Positions 35,157 to 45,024 of a DNA stretch of 64,000 nucleotides are shown in pieces. Made by a program: the position numbers and the translations under genes. This DNA comes from Ornithinimicrobium pratense. Its GTDB lineage: Bacteria; Actinomycetota; Actinomycetes; Actinomycetales; Dermatophilaceae. Every line of letters starts with the position of its first letter. Positions within the stretch are counted from its first letter, which is position 1. The notes beneath the pieces were generated by a model, which saw only the letters and a program-made list of their open reading frames with translations, was not told where the DNA came from and ran no database searches. Location: NCBI RefSeq assembly GCF_008843165.1, contig NZ_CP044427.1, forward strand, positions 3,472,001-3,536,000, given 5' to 3'.

Positions 35157-35493
35157 CACGCTGGCGGATCGTGGCCTCGAGGGTGTCCTGGAGCCGGTCG
35201 AGCCGGCCGGTGTACTGCGCCTGGAGCGCCCGGACCGTGCCGACCACGTCCTCCTGGGACGGGGTGGCCCGACCGCCGGTCGTGTCGATCGTGGCGACCT
35301 GAGCCTTGACGAAGGACCGCAGCTCGCGCACCCGCCGATCGGTGTCCAGGGCCGCGAGCAGGACCGCGGTGGCCAGCAGCATCGCGGCCAGCACGACGAG
35401 CCACCACCATCCCAGTGCGGCCCCCAGCACCGCGAGCAGGCTCAGCCCGCCACCGGCGGCGGCACCGACGACGAGGAGCTGGTGGCGACGCAT
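35143..35493 (-). CDS. Small two-helix membrane protein with coiled-coil tail
   Basis: The 116-residue protein has two short hydrophobic segments (LLVVGAAAGGGLSLLAVLGAALG and WWLVVLAAMLLATAVLLAAL). The rest is charged and helical with heptad-like spacing (VRALQAQYTGRLDRLQDTLEATIRQR). I know no family for it. It sits between two glycosyltransferase genes, overlapping the start of the next gene by 14 nt and starting 11 bp after the previous stop. Position and form suggest a scaffold or anchor for the soluble transferases, which is inference. ATG 35493 was chosen; GTG 35502 would add three residues. Confidence 0.65.
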   Translation of the reverse strand: MRRHQLLVVGAAAGGGLSLLAVLGAALGWWWLVVLAAMLLATAVLLAALDTDRRVRELRSFVKAQVATIDTTGGRATPSQEDVVGTVRALQAQYTGRLDRLQDTLEATIRQRDERG

Positions 35494-35503
35494 GGGCTGC
35501 ACG

Positions 35504-37966
35504 CTACCCGGTGGCGTCGGTCCGACCCTGCAGGACCGAGCCGTAGAGCGCCGCATACCGGTGCGCGTTGCCGGCCCAGGTGCGCTCCTGCACCACCCAG
35601 TCGCGGGCGCGGGCCGCGACCGCTGCGCGGCGGGCCGGGTCCGCGGCCAGCCGCTGCAGGAGCCGGGCCAGGGCTGGGGCGTCCCCGGCAGGGTAGGACC
35701 AGCCGCGCTCGCCGTCGCCGATGACCTCCAGCAGGGCCGGCTGGGCGGAGACCACGATCGGCACCCCCATCGCCATCGCCTCGTAAGGCTTGAGCGGGGT
35801 GACCAGCCGCGCGGCCCGCTCGTCGCTGCGGGGCACAACCAGCACGTCCAGGAGGGCGTAGGCCTGGGCGACCTGCGCGTGCGGCACCCGCCCGGTGAAG
35901 GTCACGACGTCGCCGGCGCCCCACTGGCGGGTGGTCTCCTCCAGATGGGCTCGCCGGGGGCCGTCCCCCACGACCAGGACACGGACGGTGAGCCCCGTGT
36001 CGCGCAGGATGACCGCCGCCCTGATGAGGTCCTCGACCTGCTCGCGCTGGTGGTCCAGGTTGGTGATGTAGCCGAAGGTGAACGCCCCACGGGTGCCCCA
36101 CCGGCTCGCGAGCAGATCCTTCGGGCCCGCCGGTACCAGCTGTCCGGGGTCGACGGCGTTGGGGACGAGGGTCACCTGCTCCGGGTCCACGCCGCGCGCG
36201 ACCAGGTCGTCGCGCATCGTCCCGGCGAGGGTGACCGCGGCGTCAGCGGCGTTCACCAGCTCGGCCTCCTTGGCCATCCGCCGGGCGAAGGTCTCCCCCC
36301 GCTCGGCCCGGGCGGCCTGGCCGGTCCACAGCGACTCGAACAGCCCCCGCACCTCGTACACCCACGGCAGGCCGGTCGCCTGCGCCACGGCGGCCCCGAC
36401 GACACCGAGGTCGTAGCCGCGCCCCCCGGAGTGCACGTGCAAGAGCGCTGGACGCTCCTGCCGCACCACGTCCAGGACGGCGCGCGCCTGCTGCTTCAGG
36501 AAGGCCGTCGGTGGACCACCCGGGACCGGTGCCGGCTGCAGATAGCGGACGCCGTCAAGGACGGTCTCCTCCACCGGGGGCATCGGGTCCTGCGGACCGT
36601 CGTCCGGGTCAACCGTGCCTGTCTCGGCCTGGGGTGCAGCCACCGCGACGACGTCCACACCGGCCTCGGCCAGGGCCTTCAGAGTCTGGTGGGCGCGGAC
36701 GCTGTAGCCGGCTTGGCGCTGCGGCAGCGTCACCTTGAGCAGGTGCAGGACGCGGCCGGACGCGAGGGGCTCGACGGAGGCGGGCGGCAGTGCGGGCAGC
36801 CACCCCGGCTCGGTCTCCCGAAGCCGCTCGGTGACGCGATCCAGCGCCTCGCGCAGGGTCGGCACCGGCTGGCTGGGCAGCTCGAGCTGCCGGTGCAGCA
36901 GTGTCCGCTCCAGGGTCAGCGACCCGGTGGCGCGGGCCAGGAAGTGCAGCTCGCGCAGCACGGCGGGGGAGGTGCCCGGCGCAAGGTCCTCCGTCAGCTG
37001 CGCCGCGAGGGCCAGGGCCGCGTCGTCGCCGGCGTCCGCCGTGGTCCGGAGGAGGCGCACCGTGTCCTCGTCGAGGGCCGCGGCGAGGACCTGGTGAGCA
37101 GCGCCGGCATCGCCTCGGGTCAGGGCGTCGCCGACCGGCGGGGTGAGGACGTGGTCGATGCGCCCCGGGGGCACCAGATGCCGCCAGGGGCTGCGGCGGT
37201 CGGTGGCCCGCTGCAGGTGCACGATCCGCAGGCCCGGCCAGTGCCCCAGGAGCAGCACGGCCGGCCCGAGGCCGTCGAGGACCACGGCGTCGGCGTCGGT
37301 GAGGTCGGGCTGCGGCACCTGGTCGAGGTCGACCAGGGTGACCGCGACCCGACTCCCGGTCAGGGCCGCCCTGACCTCTTGTCGCGGCGCGCCGTCACCG
37401 CCGGCGACCACGGTGAGGCGGTGTTTTGCGCCCAGGGGACGGGAAGGGTCTGCGGGTCGGCCGAGCCGGCCCTCGGGCGCCCCCGGGGTCGTCAGGTCCG
37501 CACTCCCGGCTCGGGTGGCGGTCGCGATCTCCTCGGCGAGGGTCTCGGCGCCCTGGTCCCAGGTCAGCACGGGCACCGGGCGGCCGGCACCGTCGGTGGC
37601 TCCGGTCTCCGAACGCCACCGGGCCAGTGCCTGGGCGGCTGGGTCGTCGAGCGCGACGAGGAGGACCTCGCGCTCGGTGCCGGCGACCTGGGCGGTGAGC
37701 CACGGGTCGGCGGCCAGCTGCTCGGCGAACGGGGCTGCGGGACCCCGGGCCGCCCTGGTGACCCAGGAGGCCACGGCTCCTCCCCACCCAGCCTGGCCCT
37801 GCTGGGCCGGCACCCGGTGCCAGGGCACGGCGGCACCGGGGCTGTCCGGGGGGCGCTGGGCGGCGGCCCGCACGTCCAGCCCGGCCTCGGCCGCGGCCCG
37901 CGCGAGGGCCTGGACCTCGGTGCGCTCCACCCGGGTGCCGACGAGGACGAACCTGCGCGAGTGCAT
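35504..37966 (-). CDS. GT4-family glycosyltransferase with large N-terminal region
   Basis: The 820-residue protein begins with a Rossmann-like stretch (VLVGTRVERTEVQALARAAAEAGL) and a helical region up to ~380. The GT-B catalytic domain follows: GRVLHLLKVTLPQRQAGYSVRAHQTLKALAEAGVDVVAV, PWVYEVRGLFESLWTGQA, LVPNAVDPGQLVP, FGYITNLDHQREQVEDLIRA and VVPRSDERAARLVTPLKPYEAMAMGVPIV. The last has the family Glu and is a textbook GT4 donor site. It is the first gene of the leftward unit (this gene, small membrane protein, GT2/GT4 protein, GT39-like protein). It diverges from the gene at 38008 across 41 bp, so the two promoters share that gap. Confidence 0.88.
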   Translation of the reverse strand: MHSRRFVLVGTRVERTEVQALARAAAEAGLDVRAAAQRPPDSPGAAVPWHRVPAQQGQAGWGGAVASWVTRAARGPAAPFAEQLAADPWLTAQVAGTEREVLLVALDDPAAQALARWRSETGATDGAGRPVPVLTWDQGAETLAEEIATATRAGSADLTTPGAPEGRLGRPADPSRPLGAKHRLTVVAGGDGAPRQEVRAALTGSRVAVTLVDLDQVPQPDLTDADAVVLDGLGPAVLLLGHWPGLRIVHLQRATDRRSPWRHLVPPGRIDHVLTPPVGDALTRGDAGAAHQVLAAALDEDTVRLLRTTADAGDDAALALAAQLTEDLAPGTSPAVLRELHFLARATGSLTLERTLLHRQLELPSQPVPTLREALDRVTERLRETEPGWLPALPPASVEPLASGRVLHLLKVTLPQRQAGYSVRAHQTLKALAEAGVDVVAVAAPQAETGTVDPDDGPQDPMPPVEETVLDGVRYLQPAPVPGGPPTAFLKQQARAVLDVVRQERPALLHVHSGGRGYDLGVVGAAVAQATGLPWVYEVRGLFESLWTGQAARAERGETFARRMAKEAELVNAADAAVTLAGTMRDDLVARGVDPEQVTLVPNAVDPGQLVPAGPKDLLASRWGTRGAFTFGYITNLDHQREQVEDLIRAAVILRDTGLTVRVLVVGDGPRRAHLEETTRQWGAGDVVTFTGRVPHAQVAQAYALLDVLVVPRSDERAARLVTPLKPYEAMAMGVPIVVSAQPALLEVIGDGERGWSYPAGDAPALARLLQRLAADPARRAAVAARARDWVVQERTWAGNAHRYAALYGSVLQGRTDATG

Positions 37967-38007
37967 ACCTCGATCCTCGCAGACCCCCCGCGCGTAGAGT
38001 GTGGCCG

Positions 38008-39207
38008 ATGCCAGCCGAGCCCCACCCCGCCCCCTCGACGCCTGCCACCGACCTGGTGCTGTCCTATTGCTTCCCGCCCTACGTCGACACCGCCGCCATC
38101 GTCGCCGCCAAGCGGGTCCGCGCCATGGGCCGGCCGGTCGATGTCATCCAGAACCAGATGGCGCCGGAGCGGGCCGTCGACGAGGGCCTGGCCAGCATCG
38201 CGGACCACCTGGTGGTGCGCCGCAACGCGATCGACTCGGCAACCTACTTCTCCGCGTGGAAGTCGATCGTGCGCTGGTGCGAGCTGGGCCTGCAGCAGGC
38301 GCTGGAGTGGGACCGGGAGGGGCCGGGGTACGAGCGGGTCTACTCCCGTGCGCACTTCTCGGCCAGCCACATCCTGGCCGCCCGCTTCGCCCTGCTGCGC
38401 CCCGGGGTGCGGTGGACGGCGGAGTTCTCCGACCCGCTCTCGCACGACGTCCGGGGCGAGGTCCGGCACGCGCCGGCCACCGACGACGCGCTGCTGCAGG
38501 TGCTGGAGGCGGGGGTGCGCCGGGCCGGGTTCGAGCCTCCGACGAACAGGAACGTCTACGAGTGGGCCGAGGTGGTGGCCTTCGCCCTGGCCGACGAGGT
38601 CCTGTTCACCAACGCCCACCAACGCGACCTCATGGTCGACGCCGTGCCGGACCCCGCGTTGCGCGAGCGCATCCTGCGGGTCTCGACCGTCAGCCCGCAC
38701 CCCACCCTGGAGCCGACGTTCTACCAGATGGGCGATCCGGCTTACGAGCTGGACCCCGGCCGGCGCCACATCGCCTACTTCGGCAACTTCTACGCCACCC
38801 GGGGCATGGGCACCGTGCTGGACGCGCTGGAGGTCCTGCCGCAGGAGCAGCGCGACCGGCTGCGCCTGCACGTCTTCGCGGGCAGGGCCGAAGAGCTGGT
38901 CTCGCAGGTGGCCCGGCGCGGCCTGCAGGACGTCGTCAGGGCCGGGCCGTTCGTCTCCTTCCTCGACTTCCTCGCGCTCTGCCGCCGGATGGACGTCCTG
39001 CTCGTCAACGACGCCCTGACCAGCGGGATGCTGCCGGCCAACCCCTTCCTGCCCTCCAAGTGGAGCGACTACAAGGGCTCGGGGACCCCCGTCTGGGGCA
39101 TCGTGGAGAGAGGCTCGATCCTGGACGGCCAGGACCTGACCTACCGGTCGCTCGTCGGCTACCCCTCCGCCGCGGTGCAGGTGCTGGCCCAGATCGCGAA
39201 CAGCTGA
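38008..39207 (+). CDS. Glycosyltransferase-like protein (paralogue of 20068-21336)
   Basis: The 399-residue protein matches the 422-residue protein at 20068-21336 from end to end: LVLSYCFPPYVDTAAIVAAKRV, DVIQNQM, ATYFSAWKSIVRWCELG, WTAEFSDPLS, VYEWAEVVAFALADEVLFTN, IAYFGNFYATRG and RRMDVLLVNDALTSGMLPANPFLPSKWSDYKGSGTPVWGI. These shared blocks probably define the active site, but the enzyme is not one I can name. A TAGAGT box ends 7 nt before ATG 38008, which suggests a leaderless transcript; a GTG at 37999 is less likely. Like its paralogue, it is converged upon by a large GT-B protein gene (39272-41325). Confidence 0.75.
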   Translation: MPAEPHPAPSTPATDLVLSYCFPPYVDTAAIVAAKRVRAMGRPVDVIQNQMAPERAVDEGLASIADHLVVRRNAIDSATYFSAWKSIVRWCELGLQQALEWDREGPGYERVYSRAHFSASHILAARFALLRPGVRWTAEFSDPLSHDVRGEVRHAPATDDALLQVLEAGVRRAGFEPPTNRNVYEWAEVVAFALADEVLFTNAHQRDLMVDAVPDPALRERILRVSTVSPHPTLEPTFYQMGDPAYELDPGRRHIAYFGNFYATRGMGTVLDALEVLPQEQRDRLRLHVFAGRAEELVSQVARRGLQDVVRAGPFVSFLDFLALCRRMDVLLVNDALTSGMLPANPFLPSKWSDYKGSGTPVWGIVERGSILDGQDLTYRSLVGYPSAAVQVLAQIANS

Positions 39208-39271
39208 CCTACCCGCTCGCCCTCGGCGGCTGGCCCGGAGTGGGCGGGGCAGAAGTGGGCGGGGCAGGAGG

Positions 39272-41203
39272 TCAGCCGGAGCCGAGGACGAGTTGCTGGA
39301 AGGTGGCTCTGGCATCACCGCTGCTGAACCGCTCCTCCACGACCTGCCGCGCCTCGACCGAGGCCTGTGACCACTCCGGCTCCTGACCCAGGCTCTGGAT
39401 CCGCTCGACAGCCTCCTCGACGGTCCCCACCACCCAGTGGTGCGGGAACAGGCTGCGGGCCGCGTCGAGCGGGGCGAAGATGGGCCAGTCGCGCACCACC
39501 GGCACCGCCCCGGCGGCCGCCGCCTCGACCATCCCCAGCCCGAAGCTTTCCCGTCGGCTGGTGCTCAGCACGAAGCCGGAGGCGGCCAGGTAGGGGGCGA
39601 CATCGCGGGTGTATCCCTCGATGTCGACGGCCCCCCGGACGTCGTCCTGCGCCAGCCGGGCGCGGAAGCGCCGGGCATACTCCCGCTGGGAGCGCACCGC
39701 GTCGGTCGGGAAGTCGGCCCCGAGCAGCGACAGCCGCCAGCTCGGATCCTGCTCGCGCAACGCACCGAGCACGTCGAGGGCCCACAATGGGTCCTTGACC
39801 TGCTGGCCCCAGCCGACCATGAGCAGGCGGCGCAGGTGACCCTCGGTCTTTTCGGTCGGCAGCCGGGAGGGGTCCAGGACGTTGGGGACGACGTGGACCC
39901 GGGTGCCGGCGAGCCGGTCCCCGAGGAGCCGCGTCACCAACTGCCGGATCGGCTCGCTGACCAGGACCAGGTGATCGACCCTGCTCCAGTCGATGAGGTG
40001 CAGCCAGGGGGACAACGCGTCCATGCTGTGGACCCGCAGGGTGAGCGGCACGCCCTCGGGCACCGCCATCACGGTCGCCAACGCACCGCGGTCGGCCCAG
40101 TCCACGAAGACGGCCGAGGCGCCCTCCATCTCCTCCAGCACCTCGTAGTCGGGCAGCGACCGGTCGCCCAGGGCTTGCCGCAGCCGGACGTCCACCGGGG
40201 CCCGCCAGGCGCCTAGGCCCCGCAGGTCCGAGCGGGCCGCCAGCTCCACCCGGCGCACCTCGGCCCGTTGACTCAGCGCCTCGACGACCGGGACGGAGAA
40301 CTGGGGGTAGCTGCCGGGGACCACCACGACCCGCGGCGGTGCGCCCGGCAGGGCACGGTCCCGGGGCGCCCGGGCAGGGCGACGGGGCGTGGGTGCGGCC
40401 AGCAGCGTCCCGACCCGGGAATCGCGCCAGTGCGCCAGGAAGCCATCGGGGTCGTCCACCAGGGGCGAGGACAGGCTGTCGGCGTGCAGCTCACGGTGGA
40501 AGAGCAGGGCGAGGGCCAGGGTGGCCAGGTCTACGGTGCGCTCGACGTCGTCCCGGCCCAGGGTGAGGTCGGCCGCGCGCACCACCTCGGCGGCGACCTC
40601 GGCCAGCAGGTCCGGCGCCGTGGCGGTCGCCGAGAGCTCGGTGAGCGCGCGCCACCCGCGCCGATGGGCCCGGTCCACGGGGTCCAACCCCGCCTCGTCC
40701 GGGTCGAGCAGCCCGGCCACCGCACGGGCCAGCTCATACGCCCCGGCCCGGTGCATCGCCTCGGCGACCGGCACCAGGAGGGGCTGACTGGCCGGGGGGA
40801 CCCGGCCGCCGAGCAGCTCGACGTGCCGCAGCAAGCTGCGGACATAGCGCGCGGTGATCCCGCCCGCCGAGGCGGCCACCTCGTTCTCCAGTCGGCGCCA
40901 GACGCCGGCCACAGCCTCCCAGCCAGCCAGCTCCTGCTTCGGGACCACCGGGAGGGTGGGCGTGACCAGCTCCCCAGCCGCTGCCTCCGCGACCGACCCG
41001 GCCAGAACCAGCGCGTCCGCACCCTCGAGCGTCCGCAGGGCGCGCCGGTCCTGCTGCAGCGCAGTGGATAGCGGTGCCTGGACTGCCCGCTGCCGGCTGG
41101 TCACCACCCGGCGCAGCCGGCCCCGGACCCCGGTGGCGGGGGCCGGATGTGCACCCTGGCTTTGAACCGGTCCAGCCGGGGGCCCGGCTCCCCCCGCCAC
41201 CAC
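39272..41203 (-). CDS. Large GT4-like glycosyltransferase, main part of a split gene (paralogue of 17697-20048)
   Basis: This frame encodes helical residues with LLFHRELHADSLSSPLVDDPDGF, then the GT-B domain: RVVVVPGSYPQFSVPVVEAL, RVHSMDALS, MVGWGQQVKDPLWALDVLG, FVLSTSRRESFGLGMVEAAAAG and PVVRDWPIFAP. It aligns with the 783-residue protein at 17697-20048 from about that protein's residue 95 onward. The missing start lies in another frame at 41101-41325. The proper initiator of this frame is unclear: the 5' 60-100 bp (above about 41140) read as antisense-like, non-homologous sequence (GGAGPPAGPVQS). It is probably either frameshifted or affected by an indel error in the run of C and G near 41110-41140. 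Confidence 0.75.
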   Translation of the reverse strand: MVAGGAGPPAGPVQSQGAHPAPATGVRGRLRRVVTSRQRAVQAPLSTALQQDRRALRTLEGADALVLAGSVAEAAAGELVTPTLPVVPKQELAGWEAVAGVWRRLENEVAASAGGITARYVRSLLRHVELLGGRVPPASQPLLVPVAEAMHRAGAYELARAVAGLLDPDEAGLDPVDRAHRRGWRALTELSATATAPDLLAEVAAEVVRAADLTLGRDDVERTVDLATLALALLFHRELHADSLSSPLVDDPDGFLAHWRDSRVGTLLAAPTPRRPARAPRDRALPGAPPRVVVVPGSYPQFSVPVVEALSQRAEVRRVELAARSDLRGLGAWRAPVDVRLRQALGDRSLPDYEVLEEMEGASAVFVDWADRGALATVMAVPEGVPLTLRVHSMDALSPWLHLIDWSRVDHLVLVSEPIRQLVTRLLGDRLAGTRVHVVPNVLDPSRLPTEKTEGHLRRLLMVGWGQQVKDPLWALDVLGALREQDPSWRLSLLGADFPTDAVRSQREYARRFRARLAQDDVRGAVDIEGYTRDVAPYLAASGFVLSTSRRESFGLGMVEAAAAGAVPVVRDWPIFAPLDAARSLFPHHWVVGTVEEAVERIQSLGQEPEWSQASVEARQVVEERFSSGDARATFQQLVLGSG

Positions 41204-41325
41204 AGGAGCACGACCTGGTGCCCGGCCAGGGACAGACCGCGCAGGTGCTTGACGACCGGCTCGAAGTCGTCCGCCGAGCCCGCCACGACCACGATCCGCT
41301 GCCGGGCCTCCCGGGAGACGACCAT
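41101..41325 (-). pseudogene. N-terminal fragment of the split GT4-like glycosyltransferase
   Basis: Starting at ATG 41325 this frame reads VVSREARQRIVVVAGSADDFEPVVKHLRG and LAGHQVVLLWWRGEPGPRLDRF. The intact paralogue has, in the same place, TWLLLASSAQTVTAHAEEIRG and SAGHVVRLGYRGGRLPVG. Homology stops near 41130, where the frame runs into PPPPGSGAG and ends at 41101. The continuing homology is in the neighbouring frame. One single-base indel would restore an ORF of about 684 residues from 41325 to 39272. Whether this is a real mutation, a programmed shift or a sequencing error cannot be decided here. Confidence 0.6.
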
Positions 41326-41467
41326 CCCCCGACGGTGCGGGCGGCGGGGCTCGCGGCCGGGCCGGTGTTCGGGCTCGTGTCCGGGCCGGTGGTGGCGGAT
41401 GAGGTGTCGGCGGAGGTCACGGTAGGGACGATACGCGGCCGGGTGGACCCACCTGCCGGGCCGGGGA

Positions 41468-42535
41468 TCAGCCGGCGATGAACTCCTCGACCGCGGCACG
41501 GCCCAGGTCATCGGGCATCTGCACCGGCGGGCTCTTCATCAGGTAGGCCGAGGCACTCTCGACCGGGCCGCCCTGGCCACGGTCCAGGGCGATCTTGGCC
41601 GCGCGGACAGCGTCGATGATGATGCCGGCGGAGTTCGGGGAGTCCCAGACCTCCAGCTTGTACTCAAGGCTCAGCGGCACGTCCCCGAAGCTGCGCCCCT
41701 CGAGGCGGACGTAGGCCCACTTGCGGTCGTCCAGCCACTGGACGTAGTCGGAGGGGCCGATGTGCACGTCCCGGTCCTCGAAGCGCTTGTTCACGTTGGA
41801 GGTCACGGCCTGCGTCTTGGACAGCTTCTTGGACTCCAGCCGCTCGCGCTCAAGCATGTTCTTGAAGTCCATGTTGCCGCCGACGTTGAGCTGGTAGGTG
41901 CGGTCCAGGGTCACACCGCGCTCCTCGAACAGCCGCGCCAGCACCCGGTGGGTGATGGTGGCCCCGACCTGGCTCTTGATGTCATCACCGACGATGGGCA
42001 CCCCCGCGGCCTCGAACTTGGCCGCCCACTCGGGGTCGGAGGCGATGAAGACCGGCAGCGCGTTGACGAAGGCGACGCCGGCGTCGATGGCGCACTGGGC
42101 GTAGAACCTGTCCGCTTCCTCGCTGCCGACCGGCAGGTAGGAGACGAGCACGTCCACGTCAGCGTCTTTGAGTGTCTGGACGACGTCGACCGGCTCCGCG
42201 TCGGACTCCTCGATGGTCAGCGAGTAGTACTTGCCCAGCCCGTCCAGGGTGGGGCCACGCTGCACGCTGACCCCGGTCGGCGGCACGTCCGCGATGCGGA
42301 TGGTGTTGTTCTCGCTGGCGTTGATGGCCTCCGCCAGGTCCATGCCGACCTTCTTGGCGTCCACGTCGAAAGCCGTGACGAACTCCAGGTCACTCACGTG
42401 GTAAGGGCCGAACTGGACGTGCATGAGCCCTGGGACGGTGGCCGCGGGGTCGGCGTCCTTGTAGTACTCGACACCTTGCACCAGAGAGCTGGCGCAGTTG
42501 CCGACTCCGACGATCGCGACCCGGACCGAACCCAT
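41468..42535 (-). CDS. ino1: myo-inositol-1-phosphate synthase (inositol-3-phosphate synthase)
   Basis: This NAD-dependent enzyme converts glucose 6-phosphate to inositol phosphate, the first step toward phosphatidylinositol and mycothiol in actinobacteria. The 355-residue protein is of the short bacterial/archaeal type. It has the NAD-binding [64 protein letters not shown] and SKTQAVTSN with [22 protein letters not shown] 42535 follows GAGGAG. It lies beside the PBP gene, as in M. tuberculosis (ino1 Rv0046c, ponA1 Rv0050). No PadR-type regulator gene lies between them here. Confidence 0.96.
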   Translation of the reverse strand: MGSVRVAIVGVGNCASSLVQGVEYYKDADPAATVPGLMHVQFGPYHVSDLEFVTAFDVDAKKVGMDLAEAINASENNTIRIADVPPTGVSVQRGPTLDGLGKYYSLTIEESDAEPVDVVQTLKDADVDVLVSYLPVGSEEADRFYAQCAIDAGVAFVNALPVFIASDPEWAAKFEAAGVPIVGDDIKSQVGATITHRVLARLFEERGVTLDRTYQLNVGGNMDFKNMLERERLESKKLSKTQAVTSNVNKRFEDRDVHIGPSDYVQWLDDRKWAYVRLEGRSFGDVPLSLEYKLEVWDSPNSAGIIIDAVRAAKIALDRGQGGPVESASAYLMKSPPVQMPDDLGRAAVEEFIAG

Positions 42536-42660
42536 CGTGTTGTTCTCCTCGTAGACGTGCGTGAGGCGGCCGGTATCGGGCCGCCCTCTGCCTAAGTCAA
42601 ACACCCCGCTGCCCCGGCTGATTCCGAGGGGACGTCCAGGCGGCCGGGCACAATAGGACG

Positions 42661-45000
42661 ATGAGCTCTTCGCGCACCGCTCCCCCGGCCCGCCGCTCGG
42701 GGCGGTCTGCCCCCCGTCAGCGGCGGGGCTGGGTGCGCCGGACCCTGCTGTGGCTGGGCGCGCTGGCGCTGCTGGGCCTGCTGCTGGCCATCGGGCTGTT
42801 CGCCTGGGCCTACAGTCGCACCGACATCCCCGAGCCCAACGACTTCGCCGAGGCCCAGAGCTCGATCCTGTACTACGCCGACGGCGAGACTGAGCTGGCC
42901 CGGTTCACCGGCGGCTTCGACCGGGAGTCGGTGCCCCTGTCCGAGGTGCCCGAGCACGTCCGGTATGCCGTGCTGGCGGCGGAGGACCGCACCTTCTACG
43001 AGAACGAGGGCGTCTCGATCACGGGCACCGCCCGAGGAGCGTGGCGCACCTTGACCGGGGACGGCCTGCAGGGCGGATCGACGATCACCCAGCAGTACGT
43101 CAAGAACTACTACCTCTCCCCCGACCAGACCCTGTCCCGCAAGGTCGAGGAGTTGTTCATCGCGCTGAAGATCGACAACGAGCTGGCCAAGGACCAGATC
43201 CTGGAGAACTACCTCAACACGATCTACTACGGTCGCGGCGCCTACGGCATCCAGACCGCCAGCCAGGCCTACTTCCGCAAGGACATCTCCGAGCTGACCG
43301 TGGAGGAGGGCGCCTTCCTGGCCGCGGCCACCAACGCGCCGTCCCTCTACGACCCCGACTTCGCCGACGGCAACCAGGAGCGAGCAGAGACCCGTGTCGC
43401 CTACGTGCTGGACGGGATGGTCGAGGAGGGCTGGCTGGACGCTTCGGAGCGCTCCGGCCTGTCCTTCCCGGACATCGAGGACACCCCGCCCGCGACCGCC
43501 GTCCAGGGCGTGGACGGCTACATCTCCCAGGCCGCCCGCGAGGAGCTGCGGAGCCGGGTCGGCCTGGAGGACACCCTCCTCGACGGCGGCGGTCTGCGGA
43601 TCACCACCACTATCGTCCAGCAGCACCAGGAGGCCGCGCAGGAGGCCGTGGAGGCGTTCCGACCGACCGGTGCGGGCACCGACGACATCACCACGGCGCT
43701 GACCTCGGTCCGCCCGGGGGACGGCGCGATCACCGCCATGTATGGCGGCGAGGACTACCAGGAGACCCAGCTCAACGCGGTGACCGACGCCCGGGTCCAG
43801 GCCGGCTCGCTGTTCAAGCCGATCACCCTGGCCGCCGCCGTCGCCGAGGGGGTGGACACCCTGCAGCCCTACCCGGGTCCCAGCCCGATGACCTTCGACT
43901 GGCACGGCGACGAGGTCGAGGTCGCGAACTTCCAGAACCTCTCCTACGGCCTGCTGGACCTGCGGGCGGCCCTGGCTGACTCGGTCAACACCGTCTACGT
44001 CCAGCTCAACCAGGAGATCGGGCCCGAGCTGACGGCGGAGGCCGCAGTCGAGCTCGGGCTGCCGGACGACACCCCGGGCCTGTCCGACGACCTGACCAAC
44101 GTCCTCGGCACGGCCTCCCCCACCCTGCTGGAGATGACCAACGTGTACGCCACCCTGGCCGCGGAGGGCGAGCGGGCCACGCCATACCTCATCGCGGCGG
44201 TCTCCACGGTGGACGGCGAGCAGACCTACGAGGCCGACCCCGAGCTCGCCAGGGGCGTCGAGCGGGACGTGGCGGTGGACGTGACCGACGCGATGACGGC
44301 GGTGATGACCCAGGGATCGGGCATGGCAGCCGGCGATCTGGGCCGGCCGAGCGCCGGGAAGACGGGCACCAGCGAACGCAACGTCTCCGCCTGGTTCGAC
44401 GGCTTCGTGCCGCAGCTGGCGGCGGGCGTGGTGATGTACAAGGGCGACGGCACCGTCCCCATGCAGGACGTCGCCGGGGTCGAGCAGATCACCGGCGGCA
44501 CCTTCCCGGCAGAGGTCTGGGGCGAGTTCATGCGCCTGGCCATGGAGGGCGAGGAGGTCCTGGAGTTCTCCCCGCGGGTGGGCACCGGTGGTCCCACCGA
44601 CGACACTGTGGTCACCGCCGAGCCGACAGTCGAGGTGGAGCCGACCACCGGGGCTCCGGCGCCGACGGAGACCGAGGCGCCCACCGAGACGGAGACCCCG
44701 ACGGAGACTGAGGAGCCGACCGAGACTGAGGAGCCGACCGAGACACCGACGGAGACCGAGGAGCCGACCAGCCCCGAGCCCACGACTCCCGAGCCGACGT
44801 CCCCTGAGCCCACGCAGCCCGAGCCGACATCCCCGCAGCCCACGCAGCCCACGCAGCCCGAGCCGACATCCCCGCAGCCCACGCAGCCCGGGCCGACGAG
44901 CCCCGCCCCCATCGACCCACCGGGCGACGAGGACGGCGGCGGAACCGACGGCGGTGGCGATGGCGCCGGGCCTGCACCGGTGCCCTCGCCCACCGGGTAG
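42661..45000 (+). CDS. Bifunctional class A penicillin-binding protein
   Basis: This 779-residue enzyme polymerises lipid II and cross-links peptidoglycan outside the membrane. One TM helix lies at residues 28-50. The GT51 domain has the catalytic Glu108 in AAEDRTFY and [15 protein letters not shown]. The transpeptidase has the SxxK serine Ser383 (GSLFKP), Ser441 in DSVNT (SxN) and KTGT at 567-570. From ~650 to the end the tail is built of Pro, Thr, Glu and Ser ([13 protein letters not shown] units, then PEPTSP), likely a wall-spanning disordered segment as in actinobacterial PonA proteins. A CACAAT box 7 nt before ATG 42661 suggests leaderless translation. It is the PonA1 counterpart in the conserved ino1-ponA1-Rv0051 block. 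Confidence 0.95.
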   Translation: MSSSRTAPPARRSGRSAPRQRRGWVRRTLLWLGALALLGLLLAIGLFAWAYSRTDIPEPNDFAEAQSSILYYADGETELARFTGGFDRESVPLSEVPEHVRYAVLAAEDRTFYENEGVSITGTARGAWRTLTGDGLQGGSTITQQYVKNYYLSPDQTLSRKVEELFIALKIDNELAKDQILENYLNTIYYGRGAYGIQTASQAYFRKDISELTVEEGAFLAAATNAPSLYDPDFADGNQERAETRVAYVLDGMVEEGWLDASERSGLSFPDIEDTPPATAVQGVDGYISQAAREELRSRVGLEDTLLDGGGLRITTTIVQQHQEAAQEAVEAFRPTGAGTDDITTALTSVRPGDGAITAMYGGEDYQETQLNAVTDARVQAGSLFKPITLAAAVAEGVDTLQPYPGPSPMTFDWHGDEVEVANFQNLSYGLLDLRAALADSVNTVYVQLNQEIGPELTAEAAVELGLPDDTPGLSDDLTNVLGTASPTLLEMTNVYATLAAEGERATPYLIAAVSTVDGEQTYEADPELARGVERDVAVDVTDAMTAVMTQGSGMAAGDLGRPSAGKTGTSERNVSAWFDGFVPQLAAGVVMYKGDGTVPMQDVAGVEQITGGTFPAEVWGEFMRLAMEGEEVLEFSPRVGTGGPTDDTVVTAEPTVEVEPTTGAPAPTETEAPTETETPTETEEPTETEEPTETPTETEEPTSPEPTTPEPTSPEPTQPEPTSPQPTQPTQPEPTSPQPTQPGPTSPAPIDPPGDEDGGGTDGGGDGAGPAPVPSPTG

Positions 45001-45024
45001 CAACCCGCCGTAGCCTGATCCACC

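Noticed and set aside
44600..44980. Pro/Thr/Glu tandem repeats in the PBP tail as a separate element
   Set aside because: They are ordinary low-complexity wall-spanning tails of actinobacterial class A PBPs; the frame is intact and ends normally.
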